Below, piece after piece: positions 42,755-52,015 of a stretch of DNA of 64,000 nucleotides. The notes below the pieces were generated by a model. The model was not told where the DNA came from. It searched no databases and was given only the letters and a program-made list of their open reading frames with translations. This DNA is from an uncultured Selenomonadales bacterium. GTDB lineage: Bacteria; Bacillota; Clostridia; Christensenellales; QALW01. The stretch's first letter is position 1. The number at the start of each line of letters is the position of its first letter. The stretch spans positions 47,501 to 111,500 of the forward strand of contig CAJKLB010000002.1 of NCBI GenBank assembly GCA_905200615.1, in the 5' to 3' direction. The position numbers and the translations under genes were made by a program.

Positions 42755-44011
42755 ATGACGATATATTGTGAAAAATTGAATACACAAGGGAATTTGCTGA
42801 ATGCTTCGTCAATACAAGGGGCTTTCTATCTCGGAGAGATTCGTGCACTTTTGCCTCAGCTGCTTGAACAGTACAGCGGAAAAATAAAACTGATCTATTT
42901 GGATCCTCCGTTTATGACCGGGCGCGATTTTGAGGCAGTCATGCCGGTAGGCGAGAACGGATATCAGGGAAAGAGAGATTCCTTTGTCCGTATTCCCGTT
43001 TATTCCGATAAATGGAATAATAAAGAGGAATATTTAAGCTTTCTGAAACAGATTTTGCAGGCGGCAAAGCAGATGCTGAATGAAAACGGGGTCATTTGCC
43101 TGCACGTTGACAGGCATATTTCCGCATACGCCAGAGTTTTGCTGGATGAAGTATTCGGCGAGGCGTCGTTTATCAATGAAATTATATGGCATTATCGTTC
43201 GGGAGGAAGCAGCAAAAATGCGTTTCCGGCCAAACACGATAATTTGTTTCTTTACGGAAAGCGGCCGGGAGTTAAGATCAATCCCGCGGCAGTGGGCTAT
43301 AGACGGACCGCTGTATCACAAAATCACTTAAAAAAGCAAAGCGATGAAAATGGCAGAGTGTTTTTTTCCATCAAAAGCAACGGAAAAGAATACCGTTATT
43401 ATGAAGATGATATTATTCTTTATGATGATGTATGGGATATTCCGCATCTGCAGCAGAAGCATCCCGAAAGAACCGGTTACGGTACACAGAAACCATTGGA
43501 GTTATTGGACCGAATCATTTGTTCCTGCTCGGAAAAAGGCGATATTATCGGTGATTTTTTTGCCGGGAGCGGAACGACACTGATCAGCGCGTATAATCAT
43601 GGAAGACGTTATATAGGCGTTGATCAATCACCGCTGAGTCTTTTATCTTTCCGGCGCCGCATCGCTGAAAAAGAAAATGCGGAGGTCACTTTTTATTATG
43701 CGCAGATTTCTGATGACCGGGCCGGAATCTCGATCCATCATAAGGAGTATTCCGGTCAGATTACAGTTACAATTGACGGATACAGAATGGTTAATTTACA
43801 AGCTATTTTGCCTAAATACAGTGACGGTACTCAATATATCACTTATTGGTCTGCCGGCCGTATAGAAGGGGATACGTTTATTACCGAAGATTATACCGTT
43901 CGTACGGTGGAATTGCCTAAATTGAGAAATAGCTTAACCATTCCCGCACGGGGAGAGAAGGCAATTTATTTTTGTGATTGTATCGGGAACCATCGTTTTA
44001 TTCGGATTTGA
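42755..44011 (+). CDS. Beta-class DNA N6-adenine/N4-cytosine methyltransferase, orphan
   Basis: 418 residues. Motif IV YLDPPF near residue 50 comes before motif I DFFAGSGTT near 268, so it is a beta-class amino-methyltransferase (DPPF suggests adenine as target). The region between should contain target recognition (about 150-240). No restriction subunit or helicase lies nearby, so it is probably a solitary epigenetic methylase. I chose ATG 42755 because the frame's earlier ATG sits on a TATAAT-like box. Followed by a terminator and recG. Confidence 0.88.
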   Translation: MTIYCEKLNTQGNLLNASSIQGAFYLGEIRALLPQLLEQYSGKIKLIYLDPPFMTGRDFEAVMPVGENGYQGKRDSFVRIPVYSDKWNNKEEYLSFLKQILQAAKQMLNENGVICLHVDRHISAYARVLLDEVFGEASFINEIIWHYRSGGSSKNAFPAKHDNLFLYGKRPGVKINPAAVGYRRTAVSQNHLKKQSDENGRVFFSIKSNGKEYRYYEDDIILYDDVWDIPHLQQKHPERTGYGTQKPLELLDRIICSCSEKGDIIGDFFAGSGTTLISAYNHGRRYIGVDQSPLSLLSFRRRIAEKENAEVTFYYAQISDDRAGISIHHKEYSGQITVTIDGYRMVNLQAILPKYSDGTQYITYWSAGRIEGDTFITEDYTVRTVELPKLRNSLTIPARGEKAIYFCDCIGNHRFIRI

Positions 44012-44027
44012 TATTGCTGAAAACGGC

Positions 44028-44059
44028 AGCCTGAAAAAATCTCTTTTCAGGCTCTTTTT
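44028..44059 (+). terminator. DNA methyltransferase terminator
   Basis: AGCCTGAAAA (44028-44037) pairs with TTTTCAGGCT (44044-44053), then CTTTTT. Confidence 0.85.
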
Positions 44060-44079
44060 GTATATGTTATGGAGGAATT

Positions 44080-46101
44080 ATGGAGCTGAGCGTACTGAAG
44101 GGTATGGGACCGAAAAAAATAGAAGCACTGCATAAGCTGGAGATCGATTGTCTGGAAGATTTGATCGCGTATCTTCCCGTAAAATATCGGGATTTAACGG
44201 TAATTTCTAAACTGAATGCCATAGGAACCGATACACCGGCGCTATTTAAAGTGCGGTGTCTGCAAAAACCTACGGTAAGATATCCAAGAAAAAATTTTTC
44301 CGTCACTTCCTGTGATATTGAGGATATTTCCGGCCGGGCGCAGGCAATATGGTTCAATCAGCCTTATATGGCGCAAAATATTGAATATGGAGAAGAATTA
44401 TATCTTTATGGACGCGTGGAAATCAAGCAAGGAAAACGGCGATTGATGAATCCTACCATAGAGCATGAGGAAGAATTGCAAATTATGCCGGTCTATCGTC
44501 TTCCGGCGTCTTGCGGCATTCATCAAAAAGCTATGCGCGGGTTCATGCGTCAGGCGATAGAATATTGCTCTTCTAAGGAAAAAGAGATTTTTTCTTCCGC
44601 GTTCCGTGCACGTCATCAGTTGGCGGAACGAAATTTTGCGGTGACCAATATTCACTTTCCGCAAAGTGAGAGCGCGTTGCTTCAGGCAAGGCGGCGTTTG
44701 TGCTTTGAAGAACTTTTATTGGTGCAGCTGTTTATTCGGCTGCGAAAAAAGAAAAATGAGATGCAGGCCGGTAAAATATTTATCATACAAGAGGAAAGAC
44801 TTGAAAAAATAATTCAAAGCCTGCCGTATGCTCTTACTTCCGCGCAGGTAAGATGTCTTGCGGAAATTAAAAAGGATGTCACCTCAGGCAAGGCAATGAA
44901 CAGACTTGTTCAGGGCGATGTAGGCTGCGGAAAAACGATTGTGGCATTTTTGGCTATGGACATGGCCGTTCAAAACGGAGGACAAGCCGCGTTGATGGCT
45001 CCTACGGATATTCTGGCACGCCAGCATTATCTGCAGCTTTGCCAAATGTTTGGGGAGGAAAAGGTTTGCTTTTTGTCCGGATCGCTTTCTCCTGCGCGGC
45101 ATAAACGGGAACTGGAACGGATTGAAACCGGGGAAGCCGTGTATATTGTGGGAACAAACGCCTTGATTCAGCGCAATGTGGAATACAATCGTCTGCTGCT
45201 TATTATTACCGATGAACAGCACCGTTTCGGCGTGGCGCAGAGAGCCCGTTTTTTTGCTAAGGGCAACGCGCCGCATACGCTTGTCATGTCGGCAACGCCG
45301 ATTCCCAGAACCTTATCCTTGATCGTTTTCGGTGATTTGGATATTTCGGTAATTGATCAGCTGCCGGCGGGAAGACAAAAAGTTTCTACTTCCATTATTC
45401 CGCAGAGACGTGAAAACGATATGCTGGAATATATAAAAAAAGAACTGCTGCAAGGCAGACAAGCATATTTTGTGTGCCCGTTGATCGAAGAGGATGAGGA
45501 AAGCGTATTGATGTCGGCGGAAAAATTATTTGCAGAGCTTTCTTCGGGAATTTTTAAGGAAATCCCTATTGCACTAATGCATGGAAAAATGAGCGCGGAG
45601 GAAAAAAACGCTGTGATGGACGGTTTTGCCGCCGGTGAAATTAAGGCTTTAATTTCTACTACGGTTATTGAAGTAGGCGTGAATGTAAAAAATGCGGTGA
45701 TTATGGTCATATACGGTGCCGATCGTTTCGGGCTGGCGCAATTGCATCAGCTTCGAGGCCGAGTCGGCAGGGGAGATTTAAAATCCTATTGTTTTCTTCT
45801 TACCCAAAACAGCAGTGAAGAAACACGGCAGCGCTTGGAAATCATGACAAAAACAAATAACGGGTTTGAGATCGCTCAGCGTGATTTTGAACTGCGCGGA
45901 CCGGGAGATTATTTGGGAAAACGTCAAAGCGGCATTGCCGAGGCACGATTTTCCTATGCGCTTTCCAATACGCTGCTTTTAAAGGAAACCCAGCGTGTGC
46001 TGGAGGAAGAAATTTTAAAGGACGAGCAGCAATTAAGACCTCTTGCTCAATATGTAACGGAACGTTTTGATAAAGAACTGGAGGATGTTGCATATAACTA
46101 A
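44080..46101 (+). CDS. recG: ATP-dependent DNA helicase RecG
   Basis: 673 residues. N-terminal wedge OB domain, Walker A GDVGCGKT near 280, DEQH box in ITDEQHRFG, SATPIPRT, and the C-terminal QLRGRVGRG motif. Remodels stalled replication forks and Holliday junctions. GGAGGA precedes ATG 44080. The small spore-protein gene follows after about 90 bases. Confidence 0.96.
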   Translation: MELSVLKGMGPKKIEALHKLEIDCLEDLIAYLPVKYRDLTVISKLNAIGTDTPALFKVRCLQKPTVRYPRKNFSVTSCDIEDISGRAQAIWFNQPYMAQNIEYGEELYLYGRVEIKQGKRRLMNPTIEHEEELQIMPVYRLPASCGIHQKAMRGFMRQAIEYCSSKEKEIFSSAFRARHQLAERNFAVTNIHFPQSESALLQARRRLCFEELLLVQLFIRLRKKKNEMQAGKIFIIQEERLEKIIQSLPYALTSAQVRCLAEIKKDVTSGKAMNRLVQGDVGCGKTIVAFLAMDMAVQNGGQAALMAPTDILARQHYLQLCQMFGEEKVCFLSGSLSPARHKRELERIETGEAVYIVGTNALIQRNVEYNRLLLIITDEQHRFGVAQRARFFAKGNAPHTLVMSATPIPRTLSLIVFGDLDISVIDQLPAGRQKVSTSIIPQRRENDMLEYIKKELLQGRQAYFVCPLIEEDEESVLMSAEKLFAELSSGIFKEIPIALMHGKMSAEEKNAVMDGFAAGEIKALISTTVIEVGVNVKNAVIMVIYGADRFGLAQLHQLRGRVGRGDLKSYCFLLTQNSSEETRQRLEIMTKTNNGFEIAQRDFELRGPGDYLGKRQSGIAEARFSYALSNTLLLKETQRVLEEEILKDEQQLRPLAQYVTERFDKELEDVAYN

Positions 46102-46194
46102 ATTTTGGTAAATAAAAAATTTTTTTATTTTTTGTATAACTTTTCAAAAACCGTTAAGAATAATAACAGATTCTTAAAGGGAGGTGAAAAGAAT

Positions 46195-46371
46195 ATGGCA
46201 AAGTCTGATGCAAAAACAGCTCTTGAGAACATGAAGTACGAAGTAGCTAACAGCCTTGGTGTTAACATGAAAAAGGGCTACAACGGCGATCTTTCCTCAA
46301 AGGATAATGGCCGTGTAGGTGGCGAAATGGTACGCAGAATGGTTGAACAGTACGAGCAGAACAATAAGTAA
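46195..46371 (+). CDS. Alpha/beta-type small acid-soluble spore protein
   Basis: 58 residues from ATG 46195, with GGGAGGTG upstream (the frame is open 30 codons further without support). Binds spore DNA and protects it from UV and heat. The GPR protease site type E-V-A is in KYEVANSLGV, and the DNA-binding NGRVGGEMVRRMVEQ is intact. Relative to Bacillus SspA the N-terminal tail is short and about four residues (KKGYNGDLS region) are added, as in clostridial forms. Expected to be sigma-G controlled, though I could not assign a firm promoter. It shows the organism makes endospores. Confidence 0.93.
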   Translation: MAKSDAKTALENMKYEVANSLGVNMKKGYNGDLSSKDNGRVGGEMVRRMVEQYEQNNK

Positions 46372-46389
46372 TTTTAGATTGCTTAAAAT

Positions 46390-46424
46390 AAAGCAGGGCC
46401 TGAAAGCCCTGCTTTGTTTTTTTT
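46390..46424 (+). terminator. Spore-protein gene terminator
   Basis: AAAGCAGGGC (46390-46399) pairs with GCCCTGCTTT (46406-46415), followed by GTTTTTTTT. Confidence 0.92.
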
Positions 46425-46426
46425 CG

Positions 46427-46454
46427 TTGCTTTTTTGTTGGAAAAAGCTATAAT
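46427..46454 (+). promoter_or_regulatory. Promoter of HAD hydrolase gene
   Basis: TTGCTT (46427-46432), 16-base spacer, TATAAT (46449-46454). Confidence 0.6.
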
Positions 46455-46482
46455 AGTGGTGTCAAAGGAGGCGGTATTTTTA

Positions 46483-47139
46483 TTGAAAACGGTTATTTTT
46501 GATATGGATGGATTGATGATTGACAGCGAAACAAAACTTTTTGAAATTTTAAAGCGGACGCTAAAAAAAAGCGGTCTTACGGTGGATGTTGAATTTTACA
46601 AACAGCTTTTAGGTGTTAATGAGAACAGGGGGGTTTATTTGCTGAAGGAACATTACGGAAAAAATTTTGATGCCCGGCAGGTTCTTAATGATATACATAA
46701 AGAGTTTGATGAAAGCATTGCATACAGCGGTGTACCTCTCAAGCCGGGACTTCTTGTTTTGCTATCTTTTTTGAAGGCGCAGAATATTTTATGCGCTGTG
46801 GCGACTTCCAGCAGTCGGAAGAGAGTGGAAAAAATTCTCTCATGCGCAAAAATAAATCATTATTTTGAGGCTGTAATATGCGGTGATGAAGTAAAAACCA
46901 GTAAACCTGCACCGGATATTTTTCTAAAGGCACTTGAAAAAACAAAGAGTGATCCCCGGGAGGCATTAGTGCTTGAGGATTCCGAAGCAGGGATACAAGC
47001 CGCGTTTTCCGCGGGAATCCCGGTTATTTGTATACCGGATATGAAATATCCCGCATCGGAGTTCGCGGCGAAAACATCAGCGGTTTTGCCGTCGCTTTCT
47101 GAAGTTCCGGCTTGGATAGAAAAAAACCGTATGCGGTAA
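46483..47139 (+). CDS. HAD-family phosphatase (beta-phosphoglucomutase-like)
   Basis: 218 residues from TTG 46483, with AAAGGAGG 11 bases upstream; the frame extends further up into the promoter. HAD motifs: VIFDMDGLMID (nucleophile Asp and acid Asp), ATSSSR, SKPAPD and LEDSEAG. The helical cap sits after motif I. It belongs to the beta-phosphoglucomutase/sugar-phosphatase group; the natural substrate is not evident. Monocistronic and convergent with yajC. Confidence 0.88.
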   Translation: MKTVIFDMDGLMIDSETKLFEILKRTLKKSGLTVDVEFYKQLLGVNENRGVYLLKEHYGKNFDARQVLNDIHKEFDESIAYSGVPLKPGLLVLLSFLKAQNILCAVATSSSRKRVEKILSCAKINHYFEAVICGDEVKTSKPAPDIFLKALEKTKSDPREALVLEDSEAGIQAAFSAGIPVICIPDMKYPASEFAAKTSAVLPSLSEVPAWIEKNRMR

Positions 47140-47158
47140 TCGGCATACGGTAAAGCAG

Positions 47159-47542
47159 TTATTTTTTCTCCATATCCTTTGCCTCTTCACGGCTGAGGTC
47201 TACTTTATCTTCATCATATTCTACAACGGCGATGGCTGCTTTATTAAAAATAAGCGTCGTTTCATCAGGTCCTACGGCAATGGTAACGATATCATCTTTT
47301 ATCTCTTTTACTACCCCGTAAATGCCGCAGTCCATCATGACACGGTCACCGTTTTTTAAGTTGTTTTTTCTTTCCTGCATCAGTTTTTGGCGCTTTCTCT
47401 GCTTCCGGCCGGAAAACCACATAATGGCGATCATGGCTACCATTATAATAATAAGACCTAATGAACTTTCCAGCCCCCCTAACACGCCGCTTGAAGAAGT
47501 TTGCTGTACGGTTTCTTCCAAAAGTACAAAATTTTCAATCAT
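47159..47542 (-). CDS. yajC: Preprotein translocase subunit YajC
   Basis: 127 residues: one transmembrane helix (about 30-46, LGLIIIMVAMIAIMWF) followed by a basic stretch and a small cytoplasmic beta domain containing KNGDRVMMDCGIYGVV. Joins SecD and SecF in the holo-translocon. It ends the minus-strand run ruvC-ruvA-ruvB-queA-tgt-yajC, a common bacterial arrangement; secDF are separated, at 7974. Confidence 0.93.
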   Translation of the reverse strand: MIENFVLLEETVQQTSSSGVLGGLESSLGLIIIMVAMIAIMWFSGRKQRKRQKLMQERKNNLKNGDRVMMDCGIYGVVKEIKDDIVTIAVGPDETTLIFNKAAIAVVEYDEDKVDLSREEAKDMEKK

Positions 47543-47625
47543 GTTCGATAATTCCTTTCCCTTTTACTGTAAGATATATTATCAAAGAATTGCTCTTTTT
47601 ACAAGTGAAATTTTAATAAAAATAT

Positions 47626-48747
47626 TTAATATCCGTATTTTGATAAAAATTCTTTTTTAAAATCTAGGGAACGGTCCTCCCAAATGGCTTTTTTCAAATC
47701 CTCGGTAAGCTTGTGCAAAAAGCGGATATTATGAATAGAAGCCAGCCGTGCCCCCATAATTTCTCCGGTATTCATTAAATGACGGATATACGCTCTGGAA
47801 TAGTTCCGGCAGGCATAGCAGTCACATTCCTCGTCCAGCGGCCGGGGATCTTCTTTATATTCGGCGTTGCGGATTACAATTTTTCCGCTGCTGGTCATGA
47901 CGGTACCGTTGCGGGCAATTCGGGTAGGCAGTACGCAGTCCATCATGTCGATTCCTCGGGTGAACCCCTCTACCAAACAATCGGGAGATCCTACACCCAT
48001 TAAATAACGCGGCTTGTTTTTTGGCAGCAGGGGCATGATATCTTCTAAAATCTCGTACATTATATTTTTAGGTTCTCCTACGCTTAACCCGCCGATGGCG
48101 ATTCCGGGGCAATCGGAAAAACTGGCGGTAGCAACAGCGCTTTCCCGCCGGAGATCCTTGTACATGCTGCCCTGAACGATTCCGAACAACGCCTGGGAGG
48201 GATTTGTCCAGACTTGTTGACTGCGCTCCAGCCAGCGCAGAGTGCGCTCCATATTAACCTTCGCGTCAAGGTACTCACAGGGATATGGGGAGCAGACGTC
48301 CAGTTGCATCATGATATCCGAGCCCAGCGCTTGTTCGATTTCTATTACTTTCTCTGGTGTGAACAGATGTTTGGAACCGTCAATATGGGAAGAAAAGGAA
48401 ACGCCTTCTTCTTTTATTTTGCGCAGTTCCGAAAGGGAAAATACCTGAAATCCTCCGCTGTCGGTCAGAATGGGACGATCCCAGTGCATAAAACGGTGAA
48501 GACCGCCCATTTTTTTTATTAATTCATGTCCGGGACGCAAATAAAGATGATAGGTGTTAGAAAGAATAATTTGAGAGTGAACCTCTTTTAATTCTTCAGG
48601 AGAAACTGCTTTTACGGTAGCCTGCGTGCCTACCGGCATAAACACCGGTGTTTCAATGGTACCGTGAGGAGTGGTAAAGCGGGTGATTCTTGCGCCGCTT
48701 TGCCGGCATTCTTTGATAACTTCAAAAGAGAATTGGTCTGTTTTCAT
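47626..48747 (-). CDS. tgt: tRNA-guanine transglycosylase
   Basis: Exchanges guanine-34 for preQ1 in queuosine-type tRNAs. 373 residues; DSGGFQVFSL holds the active-site Asp, MGVGSPDCLVEG the substrate pocket, and the zinc ligands are CDCYACR followed by a histidine in RHLMN. Follows queA (39-base gap) in the expected order. Confidence 0.97.
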   Translation of the reverse strand: MKTDQFSFEVIKECRQSGARITRFTTPHGTIETPVFMPVGTQATVKAVSPEELKEVHSQIILSNTYHLYLRPGHELIKKMGGLHRFMHWDRPILTDSGGFQVFSLSELRKIKEEGVSFSSHIDGSKHLFTPEKVIEIEQALGSDIMMQLDVCSPYPCEYLDAKVNMERTLRWLERSQQVWTNPSQALFGIVQGSMYKDLRRESAVATASFSDCPGIAIGGLSVGEPKNIMYEILEDIMPLLPKNKPRYLMGVGSPDCLVEGFTRGIDMMDCVLPTRIARNGTVMTSSGKIVIRNAEYKEDPRPLDEECDCYACRNYSRAYIRHLMNTGEIMGARLASIHNIRFLHKLTEDLKKAIWEDRSLDFKKEFLSKYGY

Positions 48748-48786
48748 ATGAACCTCATATCAACCGCTTTTTAAAAAAGCGGTATT

Positions 48787-49809
48787 TTATAAAATCAGCA
48801 TAGCGTCGCCGAAAGAAAAGAAACGATAGCCGTTTTGCTTGGCCTCTTCGTATACGCGCATGATTTCTTCTTTGCTGCAAAGCGCGCTGACAAGCATCAG
48901 GAGTGTGGATTCGGGAAGATGAAAATTGGTGATCAGCGCGTCAACGGCTTTAAAAGTGTAGCCGGGATAGATAAAAATATCGGTTTCCCCGCTTTGCGCG
49001 TGAAGAATTCCAAGCGCGTCGGCCGTGCTCTCCAGGGTACGGCAGCTGGTAGTTCCCACGCAAACAATACGGCCGCCGTTTTTACGGCAGCGGTTGATTC
49101 TTGCGGCAGCATCATCGGTTACACAGTAATATTCACTATGCATTTTGTGTCGGGTTACATCTTCTACCTTAACGGGACGAAAAGTACCTAATCCTACGTG
49201 TAGCAGTACGGGAACAATTTCTACGCCCATAGCTTTTATTTTTTCCAGCAGCTGAGGCGTAAAATGCAGACCGGCTGTAGGCGCGGCGGCGGATCCGGTT
49301 TCTTTGGCGTATACGGTTTGGTACATTTCTTTGTTTTCCAGCTTTTGCGTAATATAGGGCGGCAGCGGCATATTGCCTAACCGATCTAAAATTTCTTCAA
49401 AGATTCCGTCGTATTCAAAGTGAACAATGCGATTACCGTCCTCCTGCACTTGCATTACTTCAGCTTTCAGCTCATTGCCGAAAACAAAACGCTGGCCGGG
49501 TTTGGCCTTTTTTCCGGGACGCGCAAGAATTTCCCACGTATCGGTATCAATACGCCGCAGCAGCAGAAATTCGATAAAGGAGCCCGTATCCGCTCTTGTC
49601 CCCAGAAGGCGAGCGGGAAGCACGCGGGTTTCGTTAATTACCAGGCAATCCCCCTTATGCAGATATTGGGGAAGATCGTAAAAATGGCGGTGCTCAATAT
49701 TTTTTTCTTTACGGTTATAGACGAGCAGCTTAGCGTGATCGCGCGGTTCAATCGGTGTTTGCGCAATCATTTCCTTGGGCAGCTCGTAATAAAAATCACT
49801 TGTTTTCAT
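48787..49809 (-). CDS. queA: S-adenosylmethionine:tRNA ribosyltransferase-isomerase
   Basis: Makes epoxyqueuosine on tRNA from SAM. 340 residues; TAGLHFT, LHVGLGTFRPV and NFHLPESTLLMLVSAL are conserved QueA segments. I placed the start at ATG 49809 (MKTSDFYYELP); two in-frame ATG codons lie three or fewer codons upstream. Each overlaps the end of ruvB, implying translational coupling, since no ribosome site is evident. Confidence 0.95.
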   Translation of the reverse strand: MKTSDFYYELPKEMIAQTPIEPRDHAKLLVYNRKEKNIEHRHFYDLPQYLHKGDCLVINETRVLPARLLGTRADTGSFIEFLLLRRIDTDTWEILARPGKKAKPGQRFVFGNELKAEVMQVQEDGNRIVHFEYDGIFEEILDRLGNMPLPPYITQKLENKEMYQTVYAKETGSAAAPTAGLHFTPQLLEKIKAMGVEIVPVLLHVGLGTFRPVKVEDVTRHKMHSEYYCVTDDAAARINRCRKNGGRIVCVGTTSCRTLESTADALGILHAQSGETDIFIYPGYTFKAVDALITNFHLPESTLLMLVSALCSKEEIMRVYEEAKQNGYRFFSFGDAMLIL

Positions 49810-50845
49810 CATTTTCATCTATCGGCAGCTTTAGCTGACTCGCGGATTGCGGATATTCAAATCCCAAATGTTTATAGGCGGCCGGCAGAACGACACGACC
49901 GCGTGGGGTACGTGAAATAAAACCTAACTGCAGTAAAAAAGGTTCAATGACATCTTCAATGGTGATATCTTCTTCCCCGGTAGAGGCTGCCAGAGTATCC
50001 AGGCCTACCGGTCCGCCGCCGAACTTTTCTATCATCGTGCGCAGTACACGGTGATCGCTGGCGTCAAGACCTAAACGATCGACTTCCAGCATTTCCAAAG
50101 CGGAATCCGCAATTTCTTCGGTTATCACACCGTTCCCTTTTACCTGAGCAAAATCACGAACACGCTTTAACAGCCGGTTTGCGATACGCGGGGTTCCCCG
50201 TGAACGGCGGGAAATCGCATACGCGCCGGCTTCCTCCATGGGAATTTCAAGAATCGACGCACTGCGGTTGATGATTTGAGCCAGCTCCGCGGCCGTATAC
50301 ATTTCTAAGCGGCAAATAACACCGAAACGGTCACGCAGGGGCGAGGTAAGCATACCCGCACGCGTGGTTGCGCCGATCAGGGTAAACGGCGGCAGACTTA
50401 AGCGAACCGAACGGGCTGACGGGCCTTTGCCGATCATGATATCCAGTGCGAAATCTTCCATGGCAGGGTAGAGGACCTCTTCCACACTGCGATTCAAACG
50501 GTGAATTTCATCGATAAAAAGAATATCGTTTTCATTTAAATTGGTAAGAATAGCGGCTAAATCGCCGGGACGTTCGATGGCCGGGCCGCTGGTAACACGT
50601 ATGGATACCCCCATTTCGGAGGCAATAATATTGGCAAGAGTAGTTTTGCCTAATCCCGGGGGACCATATAAAAGTGTATGGTCCAGCGCTTCTTTTCGTT
50701 CTCTTGCGGCAGAAATGAAAATACCGATCATCTCTTTTACTTTTTCTTGGCCAATGTAATCGTTGAGCGTTTTCGGGCGCAGGGAGTTTTCATTTTCAGC
50801 ATCTTCTTCAAGCAGACCCGAGGTGATGATTCGTTCTTCTTCCAA
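49796..50845 (-). CDS. ruvB: Holliday junction helicase RuvB
   Basis: 349-residue AAA+ motor of branch migration. Walker A YGPPGLGKTT, Walker B DEIHRLNRSVEE, sensor region GATTRAGMLTSPLRDRFG, and a C-terminal winged-helix domain with TPRGRVV. Starts 5 bases after ruvA and ends overlapping queA. Confidence 0.97.
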   Translation of the reverse strand: MEEERIITSGLLEEDAENENSLRPKTLNDYIGQEKVKEMIGIFISAARERKEALDHTLLYGPPGLGKTTLANIIASEMGVSIRVTSGPAIERPGDLAAILTNLNENDILFIDEIHRLNRSVEEVLYPAMEDFALDIMIGKGPSARSVRLSLPPFTLIGATTRAGMLTSPLRDRFGVICRLEMYTAAELAQIINRSASILEIPMEEAGAYAISRRSRGTPRIANRLLKRVRDFAQVKGNGVITEEIADSALEMLEVDRLGLDASDHRVLRTMIEKFGGGPVGLDTLAASTGEEDITIEDVIEPFLLQLGFISRTPRGRVVLPAAYKHLGFEYPQSASQLKLPIDENDENK

Positions 50846-50850
50846 TAGGG

Positions 50851-51447
50851 TTACCTCCTATCAAAGCTTTTTAATACCGTGCGGATAATTGCTTCGGTGT
50901 TCGCACAGCCCGGCGCAGCGGCTTCCACTGCTTTGGATACCTCTGCCGGGGAATAGCCTAAGGCCGCAAGCGCATAGATAGCGTCCGCAATCATGCCGGA
51001 TGCCGGCGCGGCGGCTAAAGGATCAGCGCTTTTGGGGAGCAGTTCATCGTTATCTACTTTCTCACGCAGCTCTAAAATCATGCGTTGGGCGGTTTTTTTG
51101 CCTACGCCGGGAACTCTTGTCAGCGCAGCGCTGTCCCCACTTACTAAAATAATAGCAAGCTCCCGCGCGGAAATTGAAGAGAGAATTTGCAGCGCAATCT
51201 TGGGACCGATACCGCTGACGGAAATCAGGCGCAGAAACATAGTGCGTTCTTCTTTGGAAATAAAACCAAACAGAATAATGGCGTCCTCCCGCACGTGTTG
51301 ATAGGTATAAATTTTTGCTTTTTGACCGATGGAAACATTGTTCAGCACATTAGCCGTGCATTGGAGAAAATAGCCGATTCCGCCGGCTTCAATTACGATT
51401 CCTTCTGAATCGGCCTCTTCTATGATTCCGTTTATAAATGCATACAT
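50851..51447 (-). CDS. ruvA: Holliday junction DNA-binding protein RuvA
   Basis: 198 residues: N-terminal OB fold, two helix-hairpin-helix motifs (SGIGPKIALQIL and PGVGKKTAQRMILEL), flexible linker, and a C-terminal UBA-like domain that contacts RuvB. Nine bases downstream of ruvC. Confidence 0.96.
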   Translation of the reverse strand: MYAFINGIIEEADSEGIVIEAGGIGYFLQCTANVLNNVSIGQKAKIYTYQHVREDAIILFGFISKEERTMFLRLISVSGIGPKIALQILSSISARELAIILVSGDSAALTRVPGVGKKTAQRMILELREKVDNDELLPKSADPLAAAPASGMIADAIYALAALGYSPAEVSKAVEAAAPGCANTEAIIRTVLKSFDRR

Positions 51448-51456
51448 AGTTTGCTC

Positions 51457-51951
51457 CTATTTGATTTTGAACTGAGAACTCATTTTTGCCGTATGCGCGT
51501 GACAGATAGCGGCGGCAAGACCGTCAGCGGCGTCATCCGGCTTGGGGATTTTATCAAGGTTTAAAAAATACATTACCATTTGCTGAATTTGATGCTTATC
51601 TGCCCGCCCGTAGCCTACGATGGCTTGCTTAATCTGCAAAGGCGTATATTCAAAAAGATTGCTTGTTTTCATGGAAGCCGCGGCAAGCAGCGCACCCCGT
51701 GCCTGCGCAACGTTGATAGCCGTTTTTACATTGTTATTGAAAAACAGTTCTTCTACGGCAATGGCATCGGGCTTGAAACGGTCGATGACGGTGGTAACGT
51801 CGGTATATATGTTTCTGAGCCTGACAGGCGTAGGCATATCCGGCGGAGTGGAAATAATACCGTATTCTATCAATTTATGCTTATGACCGTTGGTTTCAAT
51901 TACACCAAAGCCTAAGGTAGCAAGACCGGGGTCAAATCCGAGAATAATCAT
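51457..51951 (-). CDS. ruvC: Holliday junction resolvase RuvC
   Basis: Endonuclease that cuts Holliday junctions. 164 residues from ATG 51951 (GGAAG 7 bases upstream; the frame stays open 20 codons further, through a palindrome, without support). Catalytic acidic residues are in GFDPGLAT, AVEELFF and KPDDAADGLAAAICH. First gene of the ruvC-A-B-queA-tgt-yajC run. Confidence 0.96.
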   Translation of the reverse strand: MIILGFDPGLATLGFGVIETNGHKHKLIEYGIISTPPDMPTPVRLRNIYTDVTTVIDRFKPDAIAVEELFFNNNVKTAINVAQARGALLAAASMKTSNLFEYTPLQIKQAIVGYGRADKHQIQQMVMYFLNLDKIPKPDDAADGLAAAICHAHTAKMSSQFKIK

Positions 51952-51974
51952 AAAAAACTTCCAATCAAAACGGA

Positions 51975-51992
51975 AGCGCCGCATGCGGCGCT
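51975..51992 (-). terminator. Palindrome between GNAT gene and ruvC
   Basis: AGCGCCGCATGCGGCGCT is a perfect 18-base palindrome, 24 bases beyond the GNAT gene stop; on the minus strand it is followed by TTCCGTTTTG. A possible weak terminator. Confidence 0.45.
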
Positions 51993-52015
51993 TTCGCGAA
52001 CACTCAAACAATATT

